A stretch of DNA of 64,000 bases from contig OX393563.1 in the NCBI GenBank assembly GCA_947652115.1, positions 9,507,495 to 9,571,494 of the forward strand, read 5' to 3'. Source of the DNA: Blastomussa wellsi. Its lineage: Eukaryota; Cnidaria; Anthozoa; Scleractinia; Plerogyridae. The translations under genes and the position numbers were made by a program. Under the pieces are notes generated by a model, which was not told the origin of the DNA, did no database searches, and saw nothing but the letters and a program-made list of their open reading frames with translations. Positions 22,201 to 31,752 of this stretch are shown here, in pieces (positions within the stretch are counted from its first letter, which is position 1; every line of letters begins with the position of its first letter).

Positions 22201-23632
22201 CCGATTTCCTTTTTGGAGATTTTACTAATAGCGCAAATTTCTGTGGAAGAAATGCAAACTGATATTACCACGATCCACATGACTGTAAGATTAAAAAAAA
22301 CAATGGTTTATGGATCGTATGGGTCGGAAGAAGGCCTTTAATGCAATTAACTCCATAAATTGTTTCAATGTTGTGTTTCCAATTTACCTTTAAATGTTCT
22401 AGGTACACCCTCTTGTCTACAGGCGATGTACAAACACGCGGAGGCGATAGCATCATTGCTTCGACCTTTTAAACTCTTTTGTTCATGAACTTGCTTAAAA
22501 AGCTGATTTGCACGGTCCTAAAAATGAAGTAGTCATCAGTAGATTAGTTAACTTAACATGATTTGTGTTGAAGTAAACAAAAATATAAATTTAAATCTTT
22601 TGAATACCGGGTAATAAAAATATAGATGAGACAAAGACTTTAAAACATTTATACTAGTCAAGAAGGATAAATTAAAATATAAACTTATCTAATGTGCCAA
22701 AACTACCGGTATAAGAAACAACATTAACATAAGTACATCTTTTTTGCTGCAATGACACTCAGGTCCAACTGATGACAAAGTATGAGTGGTAGGTAAAAGG
22801 GGGTTGGGGTTTCTAGGCCAAAACAATTGGTCTTAAATGCTCAATTGTACAGCTTGAGTATTTGAGTGGAGAACCCAAGCTCTGGGCTGCATCTCAAGCC
22901 CCGTGGTCAGAGAACAATCATTTCATCAGCTCTCAACTATCAGTTGCTACACTTCAAATGAATGAACTTTTGAACACCTTACAGTTGATAATATGCCAAG
23001 TATTAAAAACGTTTGCAAAGAGAACTACTTACCACTATTTTCCTTGGAAGATTTATTCTATCAGCCATGATGCCGATTTCTCTAAAAGCATTCATTAGAC
23101 TTCTGTCTGAGCCAGTTAACTAAATGAAAAAATGTGAAAAAACATAGATTGTCATAGAGAAATCATTACCAGGAAAGTACAAATTCTGAGCATCACACAA
23201 TTCTTTTTAAACAGAAGAAAAATCATCTTTTACAGTCTTTCCCGTAACACAATAACATTCCATAAACATTTCTGGTGTGCACGGGTTTACGGGAAAGACT
23301 GTAAACACCAAGACGTTTGGCATTTTGTAAGCGTCCTTCACAAGTACGTAAAAAGTGAGATTAGGTGTTTACTATTACTATAAACTTTCCATCTTTTAAT
23401 ACCAATTGTAAAATTCATTAATAATTCATAAGGAGTAGATCCAATGCAAAGGTACTATTTAGGTCACATGAATGCTCTGTAAACCCCAATACAAATCAAG
23501 AGTAGAATTAACTTTTGATACAAACTCCTGCTCAGCTGATTAGTATTTATTAACTTTTGATACAGATCTTTACTGATTAAAATGCAAAGCACAATGGAAT
23601 CGAATAACAATACTTTGCATTCAATTTATTGT

Positions 23633-23672
<40 letters not shown>

Positions 23673-23717
23673 GTATGGGCTTTACAATTGCTCGCCTATT
23701 GGCTCGCAATTGTAAAT

Positions 23718-23754
<37 letters not shown>

Positions 23755-25811
23755 ATAAAGAAATATGGTTACCATATAATTATGAGATCTGTCCAAAAAG
23801 ATAAAACATGTTTCAGTGAAGAACGAATATTATAACTTACTCCACCCCGATTGTGATATTTAGCATAGCCATCTGTTTCGCTGTTTCCCTGTGGTGCTCT
23901 CTCAATGATTGTGGAGAGGTCACCTCCACCCAATAATGGATTCTATAATTAGGAAGAAAAAAGTTTTACAATTAGGCCTAACATCTGATCAATATTAAAA
24001 CTCATCTTGCTATCTCGCTGTTTTTTTGTAATTAACCCATTGGAACATAGCAAAGCTTCTTTCTCAAGATAACTTAAGAAGTACTAACCAAGCAGGGTTT
24101 TCCTTTTCGGCCAGCGACCGGCAATTTTCGCCGCATGTGAACGGCTCCGTCGCCGGCAACTAAAAGAATCCTTGCTGTTATATAATCTAAAAGTTATATA
24201 ATTTATACAAGCTGTCTCCGCCAGCTTCACTTTCATCGACTTCAACTTTATTTGAAAAGGAAAACCCTGACCAAGGCGATCATAATTTGCTGGACTGATA
24301 GAGTGTTCTAAACCTGATGAGTCACTGGTTCTCCAGCCTTCATAGCAATGGATGGATCCCACACTATGCCAAATTGTAACTTATTCTTAAGGATTTTTAG
24401 TTTTAAGAATGCAGACAAGAGATATTATAATACGTCAGTTGCTAGCTTTCACTCTTACCTGTGCTGCTCCCACACGAGATGGATCACTGTTGGACTTCTC
24501 ATTACTAAATGTACGCCATTCTGAACCAACATCAACAACCCTAAAATGAAGGAGAAAATACAGGTGAATAACATTATTGTTGCCTTACAGGGGGAATCCA
24601 CCTGTGGAATGCAAGTACACAAAAGGATATAAGTGAATAAAATACAAAGTCTTAGTTTCTGATTGGTCCTATGTTTTCTAACTTGCAGTAACTTGATCTT
24701 TCTGAATTGCTCCAGTCAACAAAAACATGTCACATTGAAAGCCTGTTGAAATTGAAGTGACCGAAAGTGCATGTTAAGACAAAAATAAACAAGCATGGCA
24801 CGAATACGATTTAACAAACTACTTACCGTACTAACCTAGCTTGCTTGAGCCACGCTGGGGAATACTGGCCCTCAGTTGTTTTTGTATGTTTTTGTATGGA
24901 CCTTGGGTCAATATTCCTCAGTATGGCCCTCGTGCTTGCTTAGCAAAGAAGTTAATATCACCCCCAAACAGAGTGCTTATCATTTGAGTCCCTCCTCCCT
25001 CTGGAGATTTCAGACCCTACCCCCTCAGAATTTCCAGTGATCTCCCATAAGGAGGGTATGGATATGTCATGTGGCAGCAATGCACAAACTCAAAATAATA
25101 GTCATCCATCTCAGCTTCTCAATTCAGTAAATGACAGCAGACAGCCAAAGTATTTTACAGTGTAGAATATTATCCGAGTTAACTAGTATGCAGACAGCCA
25201 ACCAGGCATGTCCCTTCACCTTTTATAACGATGACGTCAGCACAGTAACAGTCACACGCCGGGAAGTTACTGGTACGACAGGGATTTCGCTGGTGTTTGC
25301 AACACAGCCAAGCAGAATTTTATTTTTACTGTATTTATGATCAAATGCATATCGAAAGTAACAGGAAGACTATAAACGGAAGAGGCTCAAAAATGAAAGC
25401 GATGGCACTTCCAGGTATCGATGACTTGCGTGGAAATGTTTTCGAATTAATGGATTTAAAATTCATTTATTTCAAGCTGTTTGAGACATAACAACAGAAT
25501 CCGAGGATTAAAAGAGATCTCTTATCAAACAGGCGAGGTATGGTTAAAAAATAAATGCCTAGAACCTTACCGATCTCCAACAACAAGACCACATTCAGAA
25601 CAAATCATATCCCCGGCACGATAATCTTCGATCAACGGAGCTTCGGGATGATGTGCACATTTTATCGTCTGGGAACTGAAATACAAAGCCAGGAGACGAA
25701 AAAATGAGTTGAAGTAACCCCACAAAATCTTAGATCATACTGGAGCCAAAGAAATCAACTGAACGAATAGTAAACATTGACGAAAAGGCGATATACAGAC
25801 CCACTCGCCAT
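18999..25811 (-). CDS. GTF2B: Transcription initiation factor IIB (TFIIB), complete
   Basis: Coding exons, 5' to 3' on the minus strand: 25811-25801, 25675-25571, 24540-24459, 23942-23841, 23119-23033, 22517-22388, 22240-22131, 21465-21371, 20379-20303, 19132-18999. They total 933 bases, 310 residues plus stop; human TFIIB has 316. TFIIB bridges TBP at the promoter and RNA polymerase II. Visible parts: an N-terminal zinc ribbon (C10, H13, C29, C32; [15 protein letters not shown]); the B-reader/linker region with [13 protein letters not shown]; the first cyclin fold ([21 protein letters not shown]); the second cyclin fold ([50 protein letters not shown]); C-terminus DKLPNL. All junctions keep phase. 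The first exon (MASG, donor GTCTGT) is the least certain because it is only 11 bases. The last intron carries a PLE fragment and MITEs. Head-to-head with the C10 homologue. Confidence 0.95.
19159..19524 (-). mobile_element. PLE 3' fragment with intact hammerhead-like motif
   Basis: About 365 bases closely matching the 3' region of the PLE at 6706-7040, same strand, inside the last TFIIB intron. Unlike that copy it keeps the 19-bp segment that completes a hammerhead-like motif (19268-19315). 5'-truncated at the tail of the endonuclease frame. Confidence 0.85.
19268..19315 (-). ncRNA. Candidate hammerhead-ribozyme motif of the PLE
   Basis: On the minus strand: outer stem GATTC...GAATC, then GCT, core CCGACGA, a stem-loop (GGGC / GCTC around TAAC), CGAAAC, GTC, and AGC pairing with GCT. 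This follows the hammerhead order stem I, CYGANGA, stem II, GAAA, very short stem III (AC/GT), then the GTC cleavage triplet. Penelope-like elements are known to carry hammerheads with tiny stem III. The core has C where U4 is usual and an extra A before stem II, so activity is uncertain. Confidence 0.55.
19650..19960. repeat. GATCATAAGCGAC-type diverged repeat
   Basis: Words such as GACTCCGACTCCGTC, TTTTCACTGGATCATAAGC and GATCCAGTAAAA recur in both orientations, as they do at 62650-62960. This suggests a degraded TIR element. Boundaries are approximate. Confidence 0.5.
19994..20156. mobile_element. Palindromic MITE (GGTGGATTTCCACTGTCGCG family), copy 2
   Basis: Arms AAAGGTGGATTTCCACTG and CAGTGGAAATCCACCTTT, with internal TTTACGTGCGTAAA. 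Closely related to 12956-13091. In the last TFIIB intron. Confidence 0.85.
20510..20656. mobile_element. Palindromic MITE (TTTTGCTCCAAAATCCGTA ends)
   Basis: Inverted repeat with arms of about 65 bp: ATTTTGCTCCAAAATCCG and its complement, followed by CGAAAGCGAAAATTTGCGAG, around a GC-rich centre. In a TFIIB intron, non-coding. Confidence 0.83.
20850..20935 (-). repeat. tRNA-like SINE head
   Basis: Minus strand reads GGCTTCATAGCTCAGTTGG (A box), then a B-box-like GGCTTGAATC. The arms do not fold as a full cloverleaf, so it is called a tRNA-derived repeat and not a tRNA gene. A similar head occurs at 62390. Confidence 0.65.
21139..21290. mobile_element. Palindromic MITE (AATAGGCCC family), copy 2
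   Basis: Arms match 14443-14591: TGGTACAAAATAACACCC, CTGCTGGTGAGCAAGCTACG and the mirrored CTTTCTCACCAGCAAGGTGT. Right arm is shortened. It lies next to TFIIB exon 8. Confidence 0.8.
21672..21825. mobile_element. Palindromic repeat (ATTCTAACATGGCG ends)
   Basis: Arms AAAATTCTAACATGGCG...AAGGCTTAGGGGGAT and ATTCCCCTAAGCCTCC...CGCCATGTTAGAATTTT. In a TFIIB intron, non-coding. Confidence 0.75.
23404..23759. repeat. 356-bp dispersed repeat, copy 1
   Basis: Nearly identical to 39899-40254, in the same orientation and of equal length. Contains a strong hairpin: GATCTGTATGGGC...GCGAGCCAATAGGC-type arms around 23670-23733. It starts AATTGTAAAATTC and ends CTACATAAA. Family not recognised. In a TFIIB intron. 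Confidence 0.88.
24093..24269. mobile_element. 177-bp MITE with CAGGGTTTTCCTTTT termini
   Basis: Terminal inverted repeats CAGGGTTTTCCTTTT / AAAAGGAAAACCCTG, with the 6-bp direct repeat ACCAAG on both sides (24087-24092, 24270-24275). CAGGG ends resemble hAT-type MITEs, though these usually leave 8 bp. In a TFIIB intron. Confidence 0.8.
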
Positions 25812-25973
25812 AGCGTACTCGTGTCACTATTCCAACTGGCGCAGAATTGCTGAGGTACCGCTCTTTATAGCTTTCGGACCGGAAGTGACGTAACGGAGGA
25901 AATCGATAAGTTACCACCTCGGGGACTTTGTGACTCTGTTGTTTACAAGAGTCACTTGCAGTAGCATTTTGTT
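25812..25973. promoter_or_regulatory. Bidirectional promoter, GTF2B / C10 homologue
   Basis: Only 162 bp separate the two divergent start codons. The segment contains ACCGGAAGTGACGTAAC (about 25878-25894), an ETS site fused to a CRE/ATF half-site. This arrangement is typical of TATA-less housekeeping promoters. Assignment rests on position and the motif. Confidence 0.65.
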
Positions 25974-27171
25974 ATGGCCCAAAATCGGTTGTCAAATGTA
26001 ACGGTGGAGCAAGTGAAAGGTGCGATAATCGTGTTTTATGTTTTCGATGTCATATTCAAATAGTCAAATCCTTTAGTGCTGACGGCTTCTGGTTTTATTG
26101 TGTCCTGTAATATCTGTCGAATCAGTGACAATCAAAGCATTAGTCTGAAGTCAGGGAGAGAACGTCTGACACTTAAGACTATCAAAGCATCTAACGTAGA
26201 AGAGAATTAAGCGAGAGGCGAACATGACTTTTCAGCCTTTCCCTCCAGCTGATTTGCTGGAGCGCGTTATCTGTGCATCTGAAAGAAAAAAATATGCAGG
26301 CTACAGTACTCCAGGAATTCAAGGAATCGACGCTAAATACTCAGTATTATTACATAATTGCGTGGGAGTTCCTTGAAGGAAAATGTTGTTTTGGGGAATC
26401 GAGTAGGGCCCTCCCTACTCGATTCCCCAAAACAGCATAGAATCCATTATTGGGAGGGGCAACATCTGGTGGCAAACATAATCTCAGTCAAGGAGGGTGG
26501 AGAAAGGCTTGTCAAAAGTCTAATGTCAACAGAACATTGTTTCATTTCTTTTTCTGGATGAATCACAAAGTGGGAGTGTGAAACGTCACAGCCAATTAAC
26601 CAAACTTGAGGGAAGGTATGAAATCTTAAATTTCAGAGAGCATACCCTGTTCTTCAGAACCTCTAATTTCATTGCGTTGGGTCTTGATACCACAAAGCTT
26701 CATTGTTTTTGGGCTAGGTCCATTGTTACTATTGTTTGTATATAATTTTCTCAGCCAATCCTACGAGACGTTCTGAAGAGCTTTGTGGCAACCCAACATA
26801 CCGAGTATACCAGGAGAGGGGGGCTTGTCATCTCACTTAGGAGTGTAAATTTTCGATTTTGTTCTCACTTGGGAAGTTCTGGGCAAAACACCATTATGTT
26901 TAGCCATGAAATCTTGTTTAGGGTTGCATGGTCTCTTTTTGGGGTCAGAAAGCTTGGGCCACACCCATATCGGTCTCCTTTAGGGGTTTAATTCAAAATT
27001 TCCAACGAGCATCCCCGCCCCTTTTCATATGCGAGTACTCACAAGGATTGCATATTGATAGCCTTCTTAGCTTTTTACTGGCCTGTTTCTGCTGAGAGCC
27101 TGGAACAGGCTAGCCATTTATGTAATTGTATCCCCATGGCCAGCTTTTATTGGTCAACACCAAGAATGTGG

Positions 27172-27215
<44 letters not shown>

Positions 27216-29198
27216 GTATAACAATATAATTTGGTTTTATCAACTGGGTTGATAATGTCAATTGGCCACCGTAAAGAGATTCAAGTGCTGACGTTTCGAG
27301 CGTTAGCCCTTCGTCGGAGCGAATCCAAGAATGTGGGCCAAGTCCTCTTTTTGAGAAAGTTCACAGAGCATTCATTTTCAGTTTTATTGGGGGTGGGGTG
27401 GGGTGGGGGGGGCATGAATCAGACTACTCATTGAGACTGGCCAGAGTCCATGTTTCCAAGCAGGCCCTGGAAATGAAATTGCTATCAGTGAATAAAAAAT
27501 GTGTGCAATTAAGTTATTTGTGGTAGCACACAAAATATTAGTGGTGAGTACAGAAGTATTGTTTGTACTTCCAAGTGCATCAGTGTATTTTATTACCTCT
27601 TGTCCTTTATTTGCCAGCTGCCATGAGAGAAATTTTGCAGGCCTTTGAGAAACCCGAAAACAAGGCTAGAATACAGGAAATTGAACAGGAAGCAGGAAGT
27701 GATCTGGTGAAGCTTGTTCAAGATCGGCTGCCATTTGCTGCCGAGATACAGCAAGGGGTGATAAAAAGTCATGGCTTCTCAGATGATGGCGACCAAGGTA
27801 GCTGATTATTTATTTACAACACTTGTGTATTGTTGCAACAAGAAACTGTGGACTTTTATGGATTATCGCCTAATCAGTGGAGGGGGACAGGGGGGTAGCC
27901 TGCAAATGCAGACAGATTTAGACAGGGAGTAGAGTATGGGAGCATGGGGGAGGAAGGTTATGGTAGGTGGGAGAAGAAAGAGGGTAGCAAAAAGGGGTCT
28001 GTGAGCCCATTTCATGCGCAAATTTCAACAAAATTCCTGCATCACCCATTTCTAATCTAGCTATTTTCACGATTCACCGTGTTATTTTTGTCCTGGGTCA
28101 CATAAATGCTACCCTCAAGAGAGGAGAGGGCATGAAGCAGGTTTCCAGAATTGGTAGGAACCAGGAAAAATTGAAACCATTTTTGTAGCATTTCCCCTGC
28201 CTTGATTAGCTTTAGAACTATTTGCGGGGGCAAGCAATACTTGTAAAAAAATCCTAATGTCCAATAAAAGTTGAGTTGAGTCAACACTGCATGATATTGT
28301 GCAACAGAAATAATTCAAGGAGATAGGTACCACTACTAAGGAAATTGTCTGCGAACTGGAAAATACTTGTGTGAGCTGCAAAGCTGAGATAATGAGTTGA
28401 GTAGGAAAGTAGGTCAGTGTGGGAGATCCAGACCCCTTTGTCCCCTGCTACTCTTTAGCTCTCACTCTCCTTGATCACGTCTCCCAGGTTTTCAACATTA
28501 CTTGACATTACGTCATCCTAACTTTCTAACAGTGAATCCAGTACTATTAGCTGCTGTCCATGATCTCATTTGAGCCTCTTTAAATCATCATAAAAAGAAA
28601 TGACAGCAACTCCCCAAGGCAAGGAGATATATTATTTATCTCTCAGATTATTTTATTATATCTCTCAGTTAGTACGTGTGCAGTGATTGGTCAATTTAGT
28701 GGGCCGTTTTTTTTAGTATGACCCACTAAATTTAAAACTTTTTTTTTTTGCCAAAATGTCTTGTGATGACAAAAAATCTTTTGAAACTTAAAACGTTTGC
28801 AACAAACAGAGAAAATCGAGAAAAAAGTGAAGATGTCACAAACTTTCAAGTTGATTTCTTGGATCTTTAGAAACAAGCAAGCAAGAATTGGAGAAAGAAT
28901 ATCTTACTAACCTCATTTTCTCGGTCCATACTGTAAATTACCAAGGAGAAAAACGCGGGCCGTAATTTACAGTACGGCCCCCAAACTCAGTTATTAAGAG
29001 GTATGAATATTAACTTATGATTTTAAGCAATATTTTAATTAATTTGCTTGTTCAATAGGGTCCCTCACGTTCACACATGCCATCAAGCTGTTTGAAAAAG
29101 ATGATGAAGAAATTGCTAATATGGCAGCAGATCTGAAGACACGATTCATTCCACTCTTACCCCACCCACCTCTTTTTGTTCCAAGGGATATTACATAA
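25974..29198 (+). CDS. C12orf57: Protein C10 homologue (C12orf57-like), complete
   Basis: Three coding exons: 25974-26019, 27618-27797, 29059-29198; 366 bases, 121 residues plus TAA. Human protein C10 has 126. Both introns are in phase 1 with AG/GT borders. The protein is short and helical, with no signal peptide or membrane segment. Landmarks shared with the C10 family are the AAMREILQAFEKPEN stretch, the central LPFAAEIQQGVIKSHGFS, and a C-terminal ATG-like helix (IKLFEKDDEEIANMAADLK) followed by a Pro-rich tail. The biochemical role of C10 is poorly defined; in humans the gene is linked to brain malformation, so I infer no reaction. It shares a short promoter with TFIIB. Intron 1 holds a PLE fragment with a 12-bp target duplication and a short palindrome at 26386-26436. 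Confidence 0.9.
26386..26436. repeat. Short perfect palindrome
   Basis: TGTTTTGGGGAATCGAGTAG and its complement are separated by a few bases. A small foldback in intron 1 of the C10 homologue; no target duplication recognised. Confidence 0.75.
27171..27325 (-). mobile_element. 5'-truncated PLE insertion ending at the hammerhead motif
   Basis: About 155 bases identical in type to the 3' end of the PLE. It is flanked by the direct repeat CAAGAATGTGGG (from 27161 on the left, 27326-27337 on the right). Its 5' end falls at the outer base of the hammerhead-like motif (27278-27325). In intron 1 of the C10 homologue. Confidence 0.85.
27278..27325 (-). ncRNA. Candidate hammerhead-ribozyme motif (second intact copy)
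   Basis: Same core as at 19268-19315: CCGACGA, GGGC/GCTC stem, CGAAAC, GTC, outer GATTC/GAATC pairing. Conservation between two independent insertions argues the motif belongs to the element. Confidence 0.55.
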
Positions 29199-29863
29199 CC
29201 CAAATCCTCAATAATAACTGGAAATTTTAACATTTTGATTGTCAGATGTACTTAGATTGGATTGCTCAACAATACTTTGTTTGAGGTGAATTACAGTAAC
29301 ATATATTTTGAAACATGTAAAGTACAATGATGTCTTTAGAAGAGACTCCAAAGATTCCTTCAGAGTTTTAAGGAGTTTCTGATGTTGTAAGATAACATCT
29401 GCATGAGAGTTTTCTTTAACTCTTGATCATGTAATTTTATTGTCAAAACCTTGGATGGCTCACACTAGTTTACAGAACATTTCATCTCTAAACTTTGATG
29501 GGCCGGTACTACCACTCTTTATCAGTTGCTGCTACAATATTGGTATCAAACAAATGCCAAATCAATCATCAAAGTGTTCTTAACAGTTTTTTAGCTAATC
29601 CTTTTCCGTTGTATTTTTGTAGTTTTCTTCTCTTGTTTTGACTGTAGCTTTTATCAATTTTAGCATCAGTTTATATTTAAACAGTTTTGTCTTTTTGGCT
29701 TTTTTTACTTTAATTCTTGTACTTTTTAATTGTTCCTATTTTGTAATTTTAGTCTTAGATAGGACCTTTCTGAAAACCACATACCGGTGATTGCGATTGA
29801 AAGCTTCCTAATTAAAGATTATTATAATTACTTAACATGCTGTGATTTTTTTGTCGCATGACT

Positions 29864-30240
29864 GGTTACCATAGCAACATTATAACCTGTTTAAAACACC
29901 CTTAATTTTAGCTTTAAGTGTTTATAACGCAAAAACAAGCTTGGTGGTTCCCATATTTTGTTACTGAATTTTTATCAATACAATATGATGCAGCTTTTTG
30001 CAAAGTGAAAAAAATCCTAGGAGTGGTTTCAGAGCCACCTTAAATTTTCAAAAATTTAAGGTGGCTCTGAAACCGGTCCTAGGAATTTTTTTTAAATTTG
30101 TGAAAAGTTGTATCTTTTCAAGCTAATCAATATTTAATGCTAAAAAATGGGGGTCACCGAGCTTGTTTTCGAGTTACAAGCACTTAAAGCTAAAATTAAG
30201 GGTGTTTTAACAGGTTACTGTTGCTATGATAACCAGTAAC
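29864..30240. mobile_element. 377-bp palindromic MITE
   Basis: Two arms of about 185 bp with mirrored words: GGTTACCATAGCAAC / GTTGCTATGATAACC, AAAACACCCTTAATTTTAGC / GCTAAAATTAAGGGTGTTTT, and a central CCACCTTAAATTTTC palindrome. Non-coding; lies between convergent genes. Confidence 0.87.
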
Positions 30241-31609
30241 ATCAAGGAAATAATCACAACTTGTTCACCAATGATTGGGCATTTGCCTGATACCACTATT
30301 GTAGAATCAACTGATCAAGAATGAGAGTACATACCCATTAAAGCATAAGAGCTGGAACATGCTAGAAACTCTTCTGAGCCACCTTAAAATGTCTGTAGAT
30401 AAAAATCAATAATGTATTTTTCCACTGTTTGTCAAAATTTATTTCATAAATTTCAAAATCTTGTCAAGAGAAACATTTGGTTCTTAAAATGCTTGACATA
30501 TAGTCACAAACAAGCTTGTTGGAAGTGTAAATAAAGACTTTTCAAAAATAAAATAATATTGTAGTATTGCTGAAACTGCACACAAACTGCAGACCAGGTG
30601 TCTGGGATGAAAAATTGTAATAATTATACATAATTTTTTTACATTTTTTAACAAAAACTAACTTCACTATGTGAGACTAAAGGAATGATTGAATATGTTG
30701 ATTCATTTGGCCCTTTTTATAATTTTATACATTCATTACATGGATTGAATTAACAGTTTGTGAACTAAAAATATTGTGCAAACTTAGTACAATTTTTATG
30801 TACTTCTCGCATTACAGCATAATAGTTAAGGATTAACCTTTTTTTGACTACTCTAATTTTCAACCAAAAGAGATCAAAATGTCTCCTCACATACAAAGAA
30901 CAATAAATTGTTTATTTCGTTATTTAATATGAATCAATTATAAACAATAATTGAAGCATCAATCAAAATAGTTCCCCCAAAACATATATTTGTTATTTAA
31001 CTATTGATAAGATATATTAAAAGGACAAAGTGCTTTTTGTATACTACTCTTCAAAAACTCATTAATAATTCATAAAGGACATACAAAACAAATTAATGTT
31101 GTCTTTATACCTAATAGATACAGCTAAATTTTACGGCCGATTTTCTCCAGAACAATAACAATAAATCCAAGGATTATTCTACAAATAAATAGATCTATCA
31201 CAAATGTTTTTGAAGCTGTTCAAAAACCTTGCAGCATGTGTTTTATCAGGTTTAAAACACGAGGCTACGCCACTGCTGCTCGTTGTTTAAACATTACATA
31301 CCAGTAATATTTGAAGAAGAATCTCAGTGCATCAAAATAAATATCAAGTGCTGCTGACATTTCTGGTTGTTTCTCATATATTTTGTAAAAGAAGTAAAAG
31401 AAGTAAAATACTCTTTTAAAATAGATCTCAGAATTGTTTTTCCTCGTTGCAAAATTTTTTAACTTGTATTGATACAGTTTCTAGCTTGGTTTTATCAAGA
31501 TCTTTAAGCCATTATATTCTTCTAACCTGTTTTTATTTTGTAACATCCAAGTACTATGTTACATCTTAAAAATGAAATAAATTTAAAATCTGACAGTCAA
31601 CAATCACTA

Positions 31610-31615
31610 TTTATT
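31610..31615 (-). terminator. Carrier gene poly(A) signal
   Basis: AATAAA on the minus strand, about 138 bases after the SLC25A19-like stop codon. Confidence 0.5.
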
Positions 31616-31752
31616 ATTGATGCAATATACAATTCACAGTAACAGATTGAAAGTAGACCAGTTAACATTGCAACAATAATTTCAAGGTTTATATACTGCC
31701 CCTTCAAATTAAAGTGTTTAATTCTAGGAGTTTAATCATCTTGGTGCTTGGG

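Larger units (their letters stand above)
29199..31752. other. Intergenic region between two convergent 3' ends
   Basis: No exon found. Contains the 3' UTR of the C10 homologue (ATTAAA near 29812, AATAAA near 30530), a long palindrome at 29864-30240, AT-rich unassigned sequence, and the carrier gene's 3' UTR with a minus-strand AATAAA at 31615-31610. Confidence 0.7.
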
